64,000 bases of DNA from an uncultured Christensenellaceae bacterium (lineage in GTDB: Bacteria > Bacillota > Clostridia > Christensenellales > Pumilibacteraceae). The stretch covers positions 8,905-72,904 of the forward strand of contig CAJUKG010000011.1 of assembly GCA_910586925.1 (NCBI GenBank). Direction: 5' to 3'. Every line of letters begins with the position of its first letter. The stretch's first letter is position 1. The notes beneath the pieces are model-generated. The model did not search any database, was not told the origin of the DNA, and was given only the letters and a program-made list of their open reading frames with translations. Below are positions 45,201 through 53,084 of this stretch, piece after piece. The translations under genes were made by a program, and so were the position numbers.

Positions 45201-45904
45201 AACCCGCCGTTCTCGACGCGATACACCGCCGTGCTTATGATAGGCACCGTGAACGTGTAAGTAAGCGAGCCTTTGCCGTCCGCCATCGTCGCTACGACGG
45301 TGATCGTTTTGCTTACGGGAGTGAGCGAATAATCGCCGTAATCGGCTTCGTCTACGACTATATTATAAGTCGTTCCGTCCACCTCCGCGCCGTCCACGCT
45401 GTACCCCGCTATCTTATCGGCGTTATTGATATTCGCGGCGAGATCGACGGTGTACGATCCGTCGTATACGTCGTACCTGTCGGTCGAAATGACTTCCGCC
45501 GCTTTAAGACTCGGCACGACTTCCGCCGCCGACGCGACGGTTACCGCAAAGCTCACCGACACACCGACGCACGAAAGCGTCACCGTGGTTTCGCCCGCGC
45601 CGACTGCGGTTATCGTGAGCAGCCCCTCGGAAACGGCGACGGTCGCGACGCCTTCGTTCGATGAGTTCGCGGTGACGGTATTGCCGTTAGCCGTGATATA
45701 GTCGGCGACTGTGATATACTTGACTTCGCCGTCCGTCGCCGCAATGCTAATGCCGTCGGCGACTTTTACGGGGTCGCTCGGCTGAACAATGCCGCCGCCC
45801 GGTTCGCCGCCGTCCGAAGCACACGCCGCCATGACGCTCACGGGCACTATCCCGAGCGTTACCGCAACAGCCGCGGCAATGAGTTTCTTGATTGCTTTTT
45901 TCAT
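42203..45904 (-). CDS. Giant multi-module carbohydrate-binding-type lipoprotein (1,233 aa)
   Basis: Lipoprotein signal ending VMAAC. In order: Ig-like (BIG-type) repeats (about 45-225), a jelly-roll-like module beginning YRVENGGFEKGNLDGW (about 228), a helical FIVAR-like region (about 410-480), more Ig-like repeats (490-685), and three consecutive modules of about 180 residues beginning at about 690, 866 and 1045 (pattern NGGFE-G---GW). The last two are near-identical at the DNA level (period 540 bases). Probably a surface binding protein for fructan next to the GH32 enzymes; the binding role is inferred. A run of nine G (44927-44919, residues about 326-329) lies within the coding sequence and could switch it off by frameshift. 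Last gene of the operon. Confidence 0.82.
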   Translation of the reverse strand: MKKAIKKLIAAAVAVTLGIVPVSVMAACASDGGEPGGGIVQPSDPVKVADGISIAATDGEVKYITVADYITANGNTVTANSSNEGVATVAVSEGLLTITAVGAGETTVTLSCVGVSVSFAVTVASAAEVVPSLKAAEVISTDRYDVYDGSYTVDLAANINNADKIAGYSVDGAEVDGTTYNIVVDEADYGDYSLTPVSKTITVVATMADGKGSLTYTFTVPIISTAVYRVENGGFEKGNLDGWTPSWENESDAFGAVTNDFGYWNNGNHASGGNAYEKDGNYLFSWWTWDDDASGEVNREDKVGTLSSSAFTLKANATVSFKLGGAGGGIRFIDGNGKILAQFANTKFAGREGKLNQFYYVFDNAEDIADCKAVIYDYNVSGSWNVVSADSIVTYYKSVNDVPKGATLAVNTYADKTAINAAIESAEALGVLEQGDYTIESYDDFVDALTDAKNLCNDDFATVERVNAATAALTAAQSALALREPSVKTGAEKNLVIEPSGSKEITVSDYFDENGLSSITYDITTQSDKIALSEISEGKFTITAGSDTAEGVTVTMVIKYKDAEKASVTLNITVTNAVLAPEITHENVDHAETVDLFAINSTPKSVVLDLTANVIRNGNTTLKYTVNVGDGAESAEIATPDEYSFEIPEGEYGLTATPVAITVKIAYEATAGSGTLTYTYTLNVIDTSAYRAVNGGFETGDTSGWTVAPNDYGTVSAATEYWDGLSHQQEGTHFFWGDENKSGTLTSSTFTVGGSGWITYRMGAASHYNEQYVEIVDASDDTVLKRFINQNFTDAGGYDGDANKVSGMTLNKYKADLSDYIGRSVYARVTDNRVGGGIGMMLFDDLATYYAKAEDVPAGFVEATDCLYSVYNGGFELGNIGGWKATGNLVETVVDFDTYFEGVSHQKEGKYFLWGKEGKTEAGTLTSTTFRVGGSGWITYRIGSAKHFEAQYVEIVGASDNVVLKKFINQDFIDAGAFDGDANKNSGMTLNKYKVDLSEFMGRDVYVRIVDNWLGGDYGRVLFDDLATYYATAEDVPADFAEPANYLYNVVNGGFEFGNINGWTATGNMVDNVVDFNTYFEGILHQKEGKYFLWGKEGKTEAGTLTSTVFRVGGSGWITYRMGAASHPEAQYVEIVRASDNVVLKKFDNQDFIDAGGFDGDENKVSGMTLNKYKVNLSEFMGQDIYVRIVDNWLEGGFGMVLFDDLVTYYVTAEEVPEGFTEPTDRLTQADNE
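44919..44927 (-). repeat. Poly-G (9) tract inside the 1,233-aa lipoprotein gene
   Basis: Nine consecutive G on the coding strand encode the Gly-Gly run in GGAGGGIRFIDG. The current length keeps the frame open. Confidence 0.9.
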
Positions 45905-45915
45905 GATTTTCTCCT

Positions 45916-48471
45916 TTATTCTTTATTGTCGGGGACGAGGACGTTGACCGCCTCTACCCAAGGTATTCTATAGTCGCACGCGCCCTGCGACGACGTTTTA
46001 TGCGTGAGCCGAACTACGTCGCAAGCGGTGCCGAGATCGGGCGCGGTTTCGTAATATGTGATGATCTCATCGAAGAACGCAAGCCCCCAATTATTTTCGC
46101 CCGTATCGCAAAGCTCGATATAGAGGCTCTCGCCCATGTGCGCGCTCAAGTCCGCCACATACGTGGTGAGCGTCGCAAGGCGGCAATCCCTGTCTATATA
46201 CGGGAAGTTCTTATCCGCGAACTTCGTGTTATGATACTCGGCGACGAGTGCATTCGTCGTCGCGTTATACACCTTTACGACAGACGTTCTTCCGCCCATC
46301 ATGAACGAGATCCTGCCGCTCCCCGCGAGCGTAAAGTTCTCCGACCTTATCGCGAACACGTCGCCCTCGCCGCCTGCCGCCCAGCCGTCGAAGTGGAACA
46401 GTCCTTTCTTGTTGTACGGAATACCCTCGCTCCAGAAATCGTTCGCGGTGGATACCGCCGAATTCAGATTGACGTTTCCCGACACTTTCGTCCAGCCTGT
46501 CATATCGCCCGTTTCGAAATTGCCGTTGACGATCTGATGCGGGTCGTCCTGACCGAACACTTTTTCGGGAATGTACGGAAGCAGGTTGCGCGCCTCGACC
46601 GCGTCTTTCGGCACGTCCCTCAAGCTCTCGTAATAAGTGATGAAGCTGTCCGCCGTTACAAGTCCCCAGTTGCTCGTCGCGTTATCGGTAATGCGCAGCT
46701 TGACCCGTCTGCCCTGCTCGATGCCGAGGTCGGCGTAATGCACTTTATACTTGTTCATGTTGGCGAGGAAGCTCGTCGTGTTGAGCGTTTCCGTGCCTTT
46801 ATCCGCAAAGTTCAGATTGCCGAACCGCGCAAGTTCCTCCTCGGTTTCGGCGTCGATTATCGACACGTACACTTTCATCGGGTTTGCGCCGCCGCCCATG
46901 CGGAACGTCATGATCTGTCCGCCCACCGTGAACGCGTCGCTCGTGAGCGTGCCCGTATTGCCCTCGACGTTTATGCCCGTGAACAGGCATTTGCCTTTCT
47001 TGTTATACGGGAAGTTTTGCGCCCACCAACCGACGGCGTCGGACACTTCGCCGATATTGCCGCTCATCGTCCAGCCCGTGAGATCGCCCGTTTCGAACGT
47101 GCCGTTCTTCACTTGATAAATGCTGTCCGGCTCCTCGTCTACGTTGTCGGGATCCGTTTTCGCCTCGAACGATTGACTCGTATACCACACGGGTTTCTTC
47201 TCCCAATACGTCTGCACGCTGTCGAGAATTATGCACTCGTGTCTGTCGGGCGAAGTGCTTTCGTCAACGACTTCGATATACATTGTTTTGCCGAGATACA
47301 TCGAAAAGTCGGCGTAATACTGTACGAGATTGAGAATACGCATGCCGTTCTCGACGTACGGGAACTGATAATCGCGATACTCGGAATTGCTGTACTTTAT
47401 CTCTATATCGCCGTCCTCGTCTTTCACGACGAACCGAAGATAAGTCAACAGATTATTGCGACAGCCGCCGAGCTTGTAGCTTATGTACCCGCTGCCGCCG
47501 AGCACGAACTCGCTCGAGCGCATTACACCCGTCGCCTGCGGCTTGTAATAGCCGTAGTGATAATCGCCGTCGCGGTTATACGGGATATTCTCGTTCCAAT
47601 AATATTCGTTGGTATTTACGCCGTCGTGCGAAAACGCGTCGCCGCTCACTATCGTCCAGCCCGCGAGAGAACCCGTTTCAAACCCGCCGTTCTTTATCTC
47701 GTACTTGCTCGGGGCTTCGACGTCGGTCACATAGTCGCGAGATTTTACGAACAGCGCGCCCGTATCCTGCGACACGCCGCCGCCTATGCGGATATCGTCG
47801 ACGCTTATATAGCCGTAATACCAATTCGTATCGTTATCGACTATCCTGATATACAGTTCGGTGCCTTTGTAGGTGGCGAGATTCTTTGTGTACGCATAAA
47901 AGTTGTCGGTGCGGAACGTGCCGTTTTCGTACTTGTCTACGTCCACGTAACTGTTCTCGTGTTTGGCAAAGTATTCGTTTGTAAACTTCGCCACCATCAT
48001 GTCGTCGGACGCGCGGTACACGCCGACGAAGCATATCTTCTCTCTGTCTTTCGCGTTGCCGTTTTCGGTGAGCGCGCCGCCCGCGAGTTTCATGGAGATC
48101 GTGCCGTCGCCGCCGAGAATAAAATTGCTCGAGCGGATACTGCCCGTATATGCGTGATGACGCGTGCCGTCGTAGCCCTTGCCCGACAGATACCAATTCC
48201 CCGTATGGTTGACGGGTATGTTATTGTGCTCGGCGTCGTCCTCGAACGTAAAAGTAGTGACCGACGAAACGCTGTCGTCGTCGAACGCCTTGCCGCTCTC
48301 CACCGTCCAGCCCGAAAGATCGCCCGTTTCGAACCCGCCGTTGACAAGCTCCGTATCGCCCGTATTGTACACGGGGTCAAGTTCGACCGAGCAGCCGACG
48401 AGTGCCGTCGCGCTCAAAGCGCACGCCGCGATCGCCGCGACGGTAAGAATACGTAATTTGTTTTTCATCAT
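45916..48471 (-). CDS. Four-module carbohydrate-binding-type lipoprotein (851 aa)
   Basis: Lipoprotein signal ending TALVGC (about residue 27). Four consecutive modules of about 190-200 residues begin near 40 (LVNGGFETGDLSGWTV), 260 (IKNGGFETGSLAGWTI), 455 (VKNGTFETGDLTGWTM) and 645 (IVNGNFETGDMTGWTK); each has a RSSxFxLGGxGxIS-type strand and a YADLS or LYIE segment typical of galactose-binding-like sandwiches. Same module type as the 1,233-aa neighbour. Probably surface glycan capture for the operon's GH32 enzymes. Starts with two ATGs behind GGGGTGG. Confidence 0.82.
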   Translation of the reverse strand: MMKNKLRILTVAAIAACALSATALVGCSVELDPVYNTGDTELVNGGFETGDLSGWTVESGKAFDDDSVSSVTTFTFEDDAEHNNIPVNHTGNWYLSGKGYDGTRHHAYTGSIRSSNFILGGDGTISMKLAGGALTENGNAKDREKICFVGVYRASDDMMVAKFTNEYFAKHENSYVDVDKYENGTFRTDNFYAYTKNLATYKGTELYIRIVDNDTNWYYGYISVDDIRIGGGVSQDTGALFVKSRDYVTDVEAPSKYEIKNGGFETGSLAGWTIVSGDAFSHDGVNTNEYYWNENIPYNRDGDYHYGYYKPQATGVMRSSEFVLGGSGYISYKLGGCRNNLLTYLRFVVKDEDGDIEIKYSNSEYRDYQFPYVENGMRILNLVQYYADFSMYLGKTMYIEVVDESTSPDRHECIILDSVQTYWEKKPVWYTSQSFEAKTDPDNVDEEPDSIYQVKNGTFETGDLTGWTMSGNIGEVSDAVGWWAQNFPYNKKGKCLFTGINVEGNTGTLTSDAFTVGGQIMTFRMGGGANPMKVYVSIIDAETEEELARFGNLNFADKGTETLNTTSFLANMNKYKVHYADLGIEQGRRVKLRITDNATSNWGLVTADSFITYYESLRDVPKDAVEARNLLPYIPEKVFGQDDPHQIVNGNFETGDMTGWTKVSGNVNLNSAVSTANDFWSEGIPYNKKGLFHFDGWAAGGEGDVFAIRSENFTLAGSGRISFMMGGRTSVVKVYNATTNALVAEYHNTKFADKNFPYIDRDCRLATLTTYVADLSAHMGESLYIELCDTGENNWGLAFFDEIITYYETAPDLGTACDVVRLTHKTSSQGACDYRIPWVEAVNVLVPDNKE

Positions 48472-48477
48472 CCACCC

Positions 48478-51012
48478 CTAAACCGAATCGGCAAGATTGC
48501 CGACGTTGCCGAAATACGGCGGCGTGATCGAGCCGTCCGCCGAATACGCGCTTTTCATCTTGACGATCTTGAACTTCGTGATACTCATTCCCGCATTGTC
48601 GTCAAACAGGCGGAAATGATCGGAATCGGCGTACTTCGGATATATTCGCATGGACGCGCTCGCCTCGTCGTTGATATACACTTCGAGCATGGACCTGTCG
48701 AGAAGCACCGTCACTTTGAACGTAGTCGTTTCGCCGTAATCCCACTCGTGAACGGACGTTTCGACCACGCCGTCGAGCATGGACGACTCATCTCTGTTTA
48801 TCTTCGCTCTGCCGTTTGCAAACTCTATAAACGTGCGTTCGGTGCCTTGCGAACTCGAATTGTTATTGTACCTGACGCCTATTCTCGCCGAGTATTCCTC
48901 GGACGACGGAGCTATCGTGAACTCCGCTTCGATCTTCACGGTATCGCCGCGCACCGCGCTTATGGCGGCATCTATCGTCGAAGCGGATACGCCTTCGCCC
49001 GCATACTCGTAAGCGACCGTGCCGTCGAGCGACGACAGTTCGGTTATCGGCGCGCGCATGAGTTTCGTTCCGTCGTCGGACAGCCACAGATCGAGCGGGA
49101 ACGCAAAGCTGTGCGCCCAACCCGAATAGTAGTTGTGCATAGTGCCCGCGTCTTTGCCCTGCGCTATAGCGTATACCACCGAACGACCTTGTTCGTACGT
49201 AAGACCTTGCTCTTGTTGCTGTTCGGTAAGATAGCAAACGCCGTTCTGTCCGTTGAACGTCTGCGTACCGAAATCGAAAAGTTTCGGCTCGTTGCTGTCG
49301 GGCAAAAATCTGTAATTCTCTTTATCGAAAGTGCCTATCCAATAATAGCTCTCCACCGCCTTGCCTTCCGCAACGTACTGCGGAGTATCGAACAGCACGT
49401 ATTTCGTGGTTTTGCCGTCCTTCGTGCTTACGGGCAGAAACGTCGTGCATTCCCAATGCTCGCCCGCTATGGCGTACTCGGGATACGGACATTCGTAAAG
49501 AAAGCCGTGATGTTCCCAATCGTGCATGTCGTATGACGAGAATATGTTCGCCGTGCCGCCCGCACCGGGTACCGACGACGACACGAGCATCAAATACTGT
49601 TCGGTTTCGTCGTCGTACCAAACGAACGGATCGCGGAACTGCTCGCGCTCACCCATCGAATCGTCGTTGACTTGAGTGATCGCGAGAGTATCCTCGAGTA
49701 CCCATTCGGTAAGATTCGGATCGTCGGGATCGACAGGGTGCGCGAACGCTATGTTCTGCCCGCCGTGATTTGGATTGCCGTATCTATCGGTACCCGCCGT
49801 GACGACGAGCCACGGCGCGCCGTCGGGACCTATCGTCGCGCCGCCCGTCCACACACCTTTCGGGCAAACGCCGTCATTGGGCACGACCGCTTCTTTCACG
49901 TACTCCCAATGTATCATGTCGTCGCTTACGATATGCCCCCAGCGTATCTCGTCCGACCACAGCGGTCCCGAGGTGCTCGCCTGATAGAACACGTGATACC
50001 TGCCCTTGTAATAGAACGGAGCGTGCGGCTCGTTCATCCATATCGCGGGCGGTATGGCGTGGTACTGCGGGCGGTATCTGTCGCCTTCGTAAACGCTCGG
50101 ATCGAGTGCGACTTCCGAATAATCGAGAGTGGGATGCGAAGAAACCGCCGCTTCTTTATACAGCGATTTAACCTCGACGGGAGTGTACGACCTGCCGTAT
50201 ATCCGCACTTCGTCCATTAGTCCGCCGACGAACTGACGCTTTATGCCGTACACGTCTTTTGGCGCGGAATACCCGCCTATACGGAGCGGAACGTTGCCCG
50301 TCGTGTTGATTATTTCGGTATTTGCAAGCTCGGGAATGATATCCTCGTAAGCCTTTTCGCCGTTGAAAAACAGCGCGATATATCCCGTGTCGCCGTCGTA
50401 CGTAGCCGCGATATGCGTCCACTCGTACAGCGGCAACGTGTTTATAGGATCGTAAAACCCGTACACTGCGCGGCTGCGCTTGGTCTTGCTGTAAAGTGCG
50501 AGCTGCAGCCCCCACATTCCGAGCTTGCCGTAACCCAGCTCGAAACCCTGACAAATTGCGATATTGCCTTTATTGATTACAGAAGTCAAGCGCGGTTGAC
50601 CCGCCGCATACACGGAATCCTTCTCCTCGTAATCGGCTATATACTCGAATGTACGCGGCGCGACCCATGCCGAAAAAGTAACCCCCCCCCGCGGTATTTC
50701 GAAATCGGAATCTATTATCTCGGTGGAAAAGCCGTCCAGGTAAAGCGACTTGCCGCTGACGCCGACTCGCGTCATGGGGTCGGACGGCTGTTTGACGAGG
50801 TACTCCGCGTTCTCGGCGTTGAATACGTAATTTATCTTGTCGTACTTGCCCGTGGCGGCGTTAAACGTCGTGCTCCCCACTGTGTCCTCGAACGAATACG
50901 AAGTCAAAAGGTCGGGGTCCGCTTTGCCGCCGCAGGAAACAAGTCCCAACGATGTCGCGCCGATCGCGCCCGCAAGCAAGCATGCTATTGCTTTTTTTCT
51001 GATTTTTTCCAT
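48478..51012 (-). CDS. LamG-GH32 lipoprotein (fructan-active enzyme, atypical nucleophile)
   Basis: 844 residues. Lipoprotein signal ending LGLVSC; LamG/concanavalin-type domain (about 33-285); GH32 five-bladed propeller (about 310-640) and C-terminal sandwich (660-815). The nucleophile motif normally WMNDPNG reads WMNEPHAP (Trp325, Glu328 at the Asp position), while the other acids are present: Asp461 in EQFRDPFVW and Glu521 in HWECTTF. I recall the MNEPHxP form from other Firmicute GH32 proteins. A run of nine G (50690-50682, residues about 108-111) inside the LamG domain makes it a candidate phase-variable gene. Extracellular, membrane-tethered. Confidence 0.86.
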   Translation of the reverse strand: MEKIRKKAIACLLAGAIGATSLGLVSCGGKADPDLLTSYSFEDTVGSTTFNAATGKYDKINYVFNAENAEYLVKQPSDPMTRVGVSGKSLYLDGFSTEIIDSDFEIPRGGVTFSAWVAPRTFEYIADYEEKDSVYAAGQPRLTSVINKGNIAICQGFELGYGKLGMWGLQLALYSKTKRSRAVYGFYDPINTLPLYEWTHIAATYDGDTGYIALFFNGEKAYEDIIPELANTEIINTTGNVPLRIGGYSAPKDVYGIKRQFVGGLMDEVRIYGRSYTPVEVKSLYKEAAVSSHPTLDYSEVALDPSVYEGDRYRPQYHAIPPAIWMNEPHAPFYYKGRYHVFYQASTSGPLWSDEIRWGHIVSDDMIHWEYVKEAVVPNDGVCPKGVWTGGATIGPDGAPWLVVTAGTDRYGNPNHGGQNIAFAHPVDPDDPNLTEWVLEDTLAITQVNDDSMGEREQFRDPFVWYDDETEQYLMLVSSSVPGAGGTANIFSSYDMHDWEHHGFLYECPYPEYAIAGEHWECTTFLPVSTKDGKTTKYVLFDTPQYVAEGKAVESYYWIGTFDKENYRFLPDSNEPKLFDFGTQTFNGQNGVCYLTEQQQEQGLTYEQGRSVVYAIAQGKDAGTMHNYYSGWAHSFAFPLDLWLSDDGTKLMRAPITELSSLDGTVAYEYAGEGVSASTIDAAISAVRGDTVKIEAEFTIAPSSEEYSARIGVRYNNNSSSQGTERTFIEFANGRAKINRDESSMLDGVVETSVHEWDYGETTTFKVTVLLDRSMLEVYINDEASASMRIYPKYADSDHFRLFDDNAGMSITKFKIVKMKSAYSADGSITPPYFGNVGNLADSV
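50682..50690 (-). repeat. Poly-G (9) tract inside the LamG-GH32 gene
   Basis: Nine consecutive G on the coding strand encode part of IPRGGVTFSAW; the present count is in frame. Confidence 0.9.
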
Positions 51013-51037
51013 GTCGATCTCCTGTCGATTGCGGATA

Positions 51038-52087
51038 TTACATCTTCAAGCCCGCGGAACCGAAGCCCTGCACTATGTACTTCTGCGCCGCTATATATAC
51101 GATAAAGATAGGTATGCTCGTTATGACGAGCGACGCCATTATCTCGCCCGTCGTTACGCCGTCTATGCTCTGTATGGTCTGAAGCACCGCCTGAACGGGC
51201 ATCAGTTCGGGATACGCCGACAGCAACATCATAGGCCACAGATAGTCGTTCCACACGCCGATAAAGCAAAATACGGCGACGGTCGCGACTATAGGCTTGG
51301 AAAGCGGAAGTATCACTTTGAAGAATATCTTGAGATTGCCCGCGCCGTCTATTCTCGCCGCTTCCTCGTAGTCCTTGGGAATACTCTCGAAGAACTGCAT
51401 GAAAAGGAATATGTTGAAAATACTTATGACAGCGGGCAGTATTACGCCCACCACCATCGTCGGACCTTTAAGCCCCAGCATATCCGTGACTATCGTGTAT
51501 AACGGTATGATAGACGTTTCCACGGGCACGATTATCAAAAACAGTATTATGAACGTAAAGAACTTTTTGCCGGGAAAATTAAACTTCGACAGAACATAGC
51601 CCGCAAGCCCGTTCACGAGTATGTTGAGCACTATCGCGATCGCCGCGTATATCAAGCTGTTGAGCGCGTTGCGCCATATGCCGTACTCGGTAAGCACACG
51701 CCCGTAGTTGTCGAAAAACGTACCGAGGTTGGCAAAGTCGGGCAGGAACATCGCGATACCCGTCGCCCTGTCCGCCGCGAGCTGGCTTTTCGTGGACACC
51801 GCGAGCATGTACAGTATGGGCAGAATGAATATCAGCGACAGCACCGCGCCCGCGACATACCAAGCTACGTCGAGCGCGATTTTCTTTTTGTTTTTGGGAA
51901 TGCTCACCGATGCGTAGTCGTATATGAGCTGTGTGTCCACAAGCTCCGATTTTTCTATCTCCACCTGCTCCTCGAGCACTTTGTTGCTCTCGGCGTCGGG
52001 CGCGCCCGCAAGCGACGAGTCGTCCAGCCCGCGTTCTTCGAAAGATTCCAAAAGTTCCTGTTCCGAATTCAACGTCAGTTTTTCCAT
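51038..52087 (-). CDS. Carbohydrate ABC transporter permease (MalG-like)
   Basis: 349 residues with six membrane helices and the coupling-loop motif YEEAARIDGAGNLKIFFKVILPLSKP (EAA---G). It has an extra N-terminal cytoplasmic segment of about 75 residues rich in Glu/Ser before the first helix, longer than usual. One base separates it from the MalF-like gene. Together with the binding protein and MsmK-like ATPase it forms a complete CUT1-type importer, presumably for fructooligosaccharides. Confidence 0.92.
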   Translation of the reverse strand: MEKLTLNSEQELLESFEERGLDDSSLAGAPDAESNKVLEEQVEIEKSELVDTQLIYDYASVSIPKNKKKIALDVAWYVAGAVLSLIFILPILYMLAVSTKSQLAADRATGIAMFLPDFANLGTFFDNYGRVLTEYGIWRNALNSLIYAAIAIVLNILVNGLAGYVLSKFNFPGKKFFTFIILFLIIVPVETSIIPLYTIVTDMLGLKGPTMVVGVILPAVISIFNIFLFMQFFESIPKDYEEAARIDGAGNLKIFFKVILPLSKPIVATVAVFCFIGVWNDYLWPMMLLSAYPELMPVQAVLQTIQSIDGVTTGEIMASLVITSIPIFIVYIAAQKYIVQGFGSAGLKM

Positions 52088-52088
52088 A

Positions 52089-53066
52089 TCAGTCCCCCTT
52101 CAAAACCTTGCGCTGTATGAACGTGACAATGCCTATCACTATCGTCATAAGCAACGCCACCGCCGCCGACAAGCCGACGAGATACGAGCCGTAACCCATT
52201 TCGTACATATAGTAGCTCAACGTCACGGTGTGCATCTTGTAGCCCGTCATCAACATGGGCTGGATCATCACGCGGCACGCGCCGACGAAAACGGTTATCG
52301 TTATGTAAAGCAACGTGGACTTCAGTCCGGGCAGCGTGATATTCACGAACTTATCCCACGCGCCCGCGCCGTCGAGCGACGCCGCTTCGTACAGGTCGTC
52401 GCGTATATTCGTAAGCCCCGAACTGAAAATAAGCATTTGATAGCCGCAGCCCTGCCACGCGCTCATAATGACTATCCAGATCATTGCGGTTTCGGGATCG
52501 CCGAGGAAGTCTATCGGTCCGATGCCGAAAACGGAAAGGAAAGAATTGAGCATGCCCGATTCGGTCGGCGCAAGTATCTGCAACCACAGGAACGAAGTGA
52601 CCGTGAGCGATATGACGACGGGCGCGAAGAAGCAAACCTTAAACACCTTGACGCCCGGCTTTTTCCTGCTCGTGAACAGTGCAAGAACGAGCGCAAGCCC
52701 GATTTGAAGGGGCACGACGAATACGACGAATTTGAGCGTATTCAATATCGCATTATACAGCTCGCCGTGATTTCCGATTTCGTTGAACAGGGTTTTGAAA
52801 TTATCGAACCCTACGAAATGAATGTCGTTCGGATAAAGCAAGTGATAATCCGTGAACGAATATCCCAGCGAAAAAAGTATCGGCAACAGTACAAAGACGA
52901 ACGCGAGTGTTATCGCGGGAGCCATCATTACGTAGCCCGCGATACACTGCTTCCAATGGTATTTGACATTGGCTCTTTTCGCCTTTACTATGTCGACTGT
53001 TATCATCGTGCCGAGCACTGCGGCAAGCACGACGAGTATGATAATAGATATGGTGCCCATAAGCAA
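52089..53066 (-). CDS. Carbohydrate ABC transporter permease (MalF-like)
   Basis: 325 residues, about seven hydrophobic segments and the EAA loop LYEAASLDGAGAWDKFVNITLP. Partner of the MalG-like permease; GTGGAGGG precedes the ATG. The N-terminal helix is followed by a basic cytoplasmic stretch (KAKRANVKYHWKQ). Confidence 0.92.
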   Translation of the reverse strand: MLMGTISIIILVVLAAVLGTMITVDIVKAKRANVKYHWKQCIAGYVMMAPAITLAFVFVLLPILFSLGYSFTDYHLLYPNDIHFVGFDNFKTLFNEIGNHGELYNAILNTLKFVVFVVPLQIGLALVLALFTSRKKPGVKVFKVCFFAPVVISLTVTSFLWLQILAPTESGMLNSFLSVFGIGPIDFLGDPETAMIWIVIMSAWQGCGYQMLIFSSGLTNIRDDLYEAASLDGAGAWDKFVNITLPGLKSTLLYITITVFVGACRVMIQPMLMTGYKMHTVTLSYYMYEMGYGSYLVGLSAAVALLMTIVIGIVTFIQRKVLKGD

Positions 53067-53084
53067 CCCTCCACCACGTTGATA

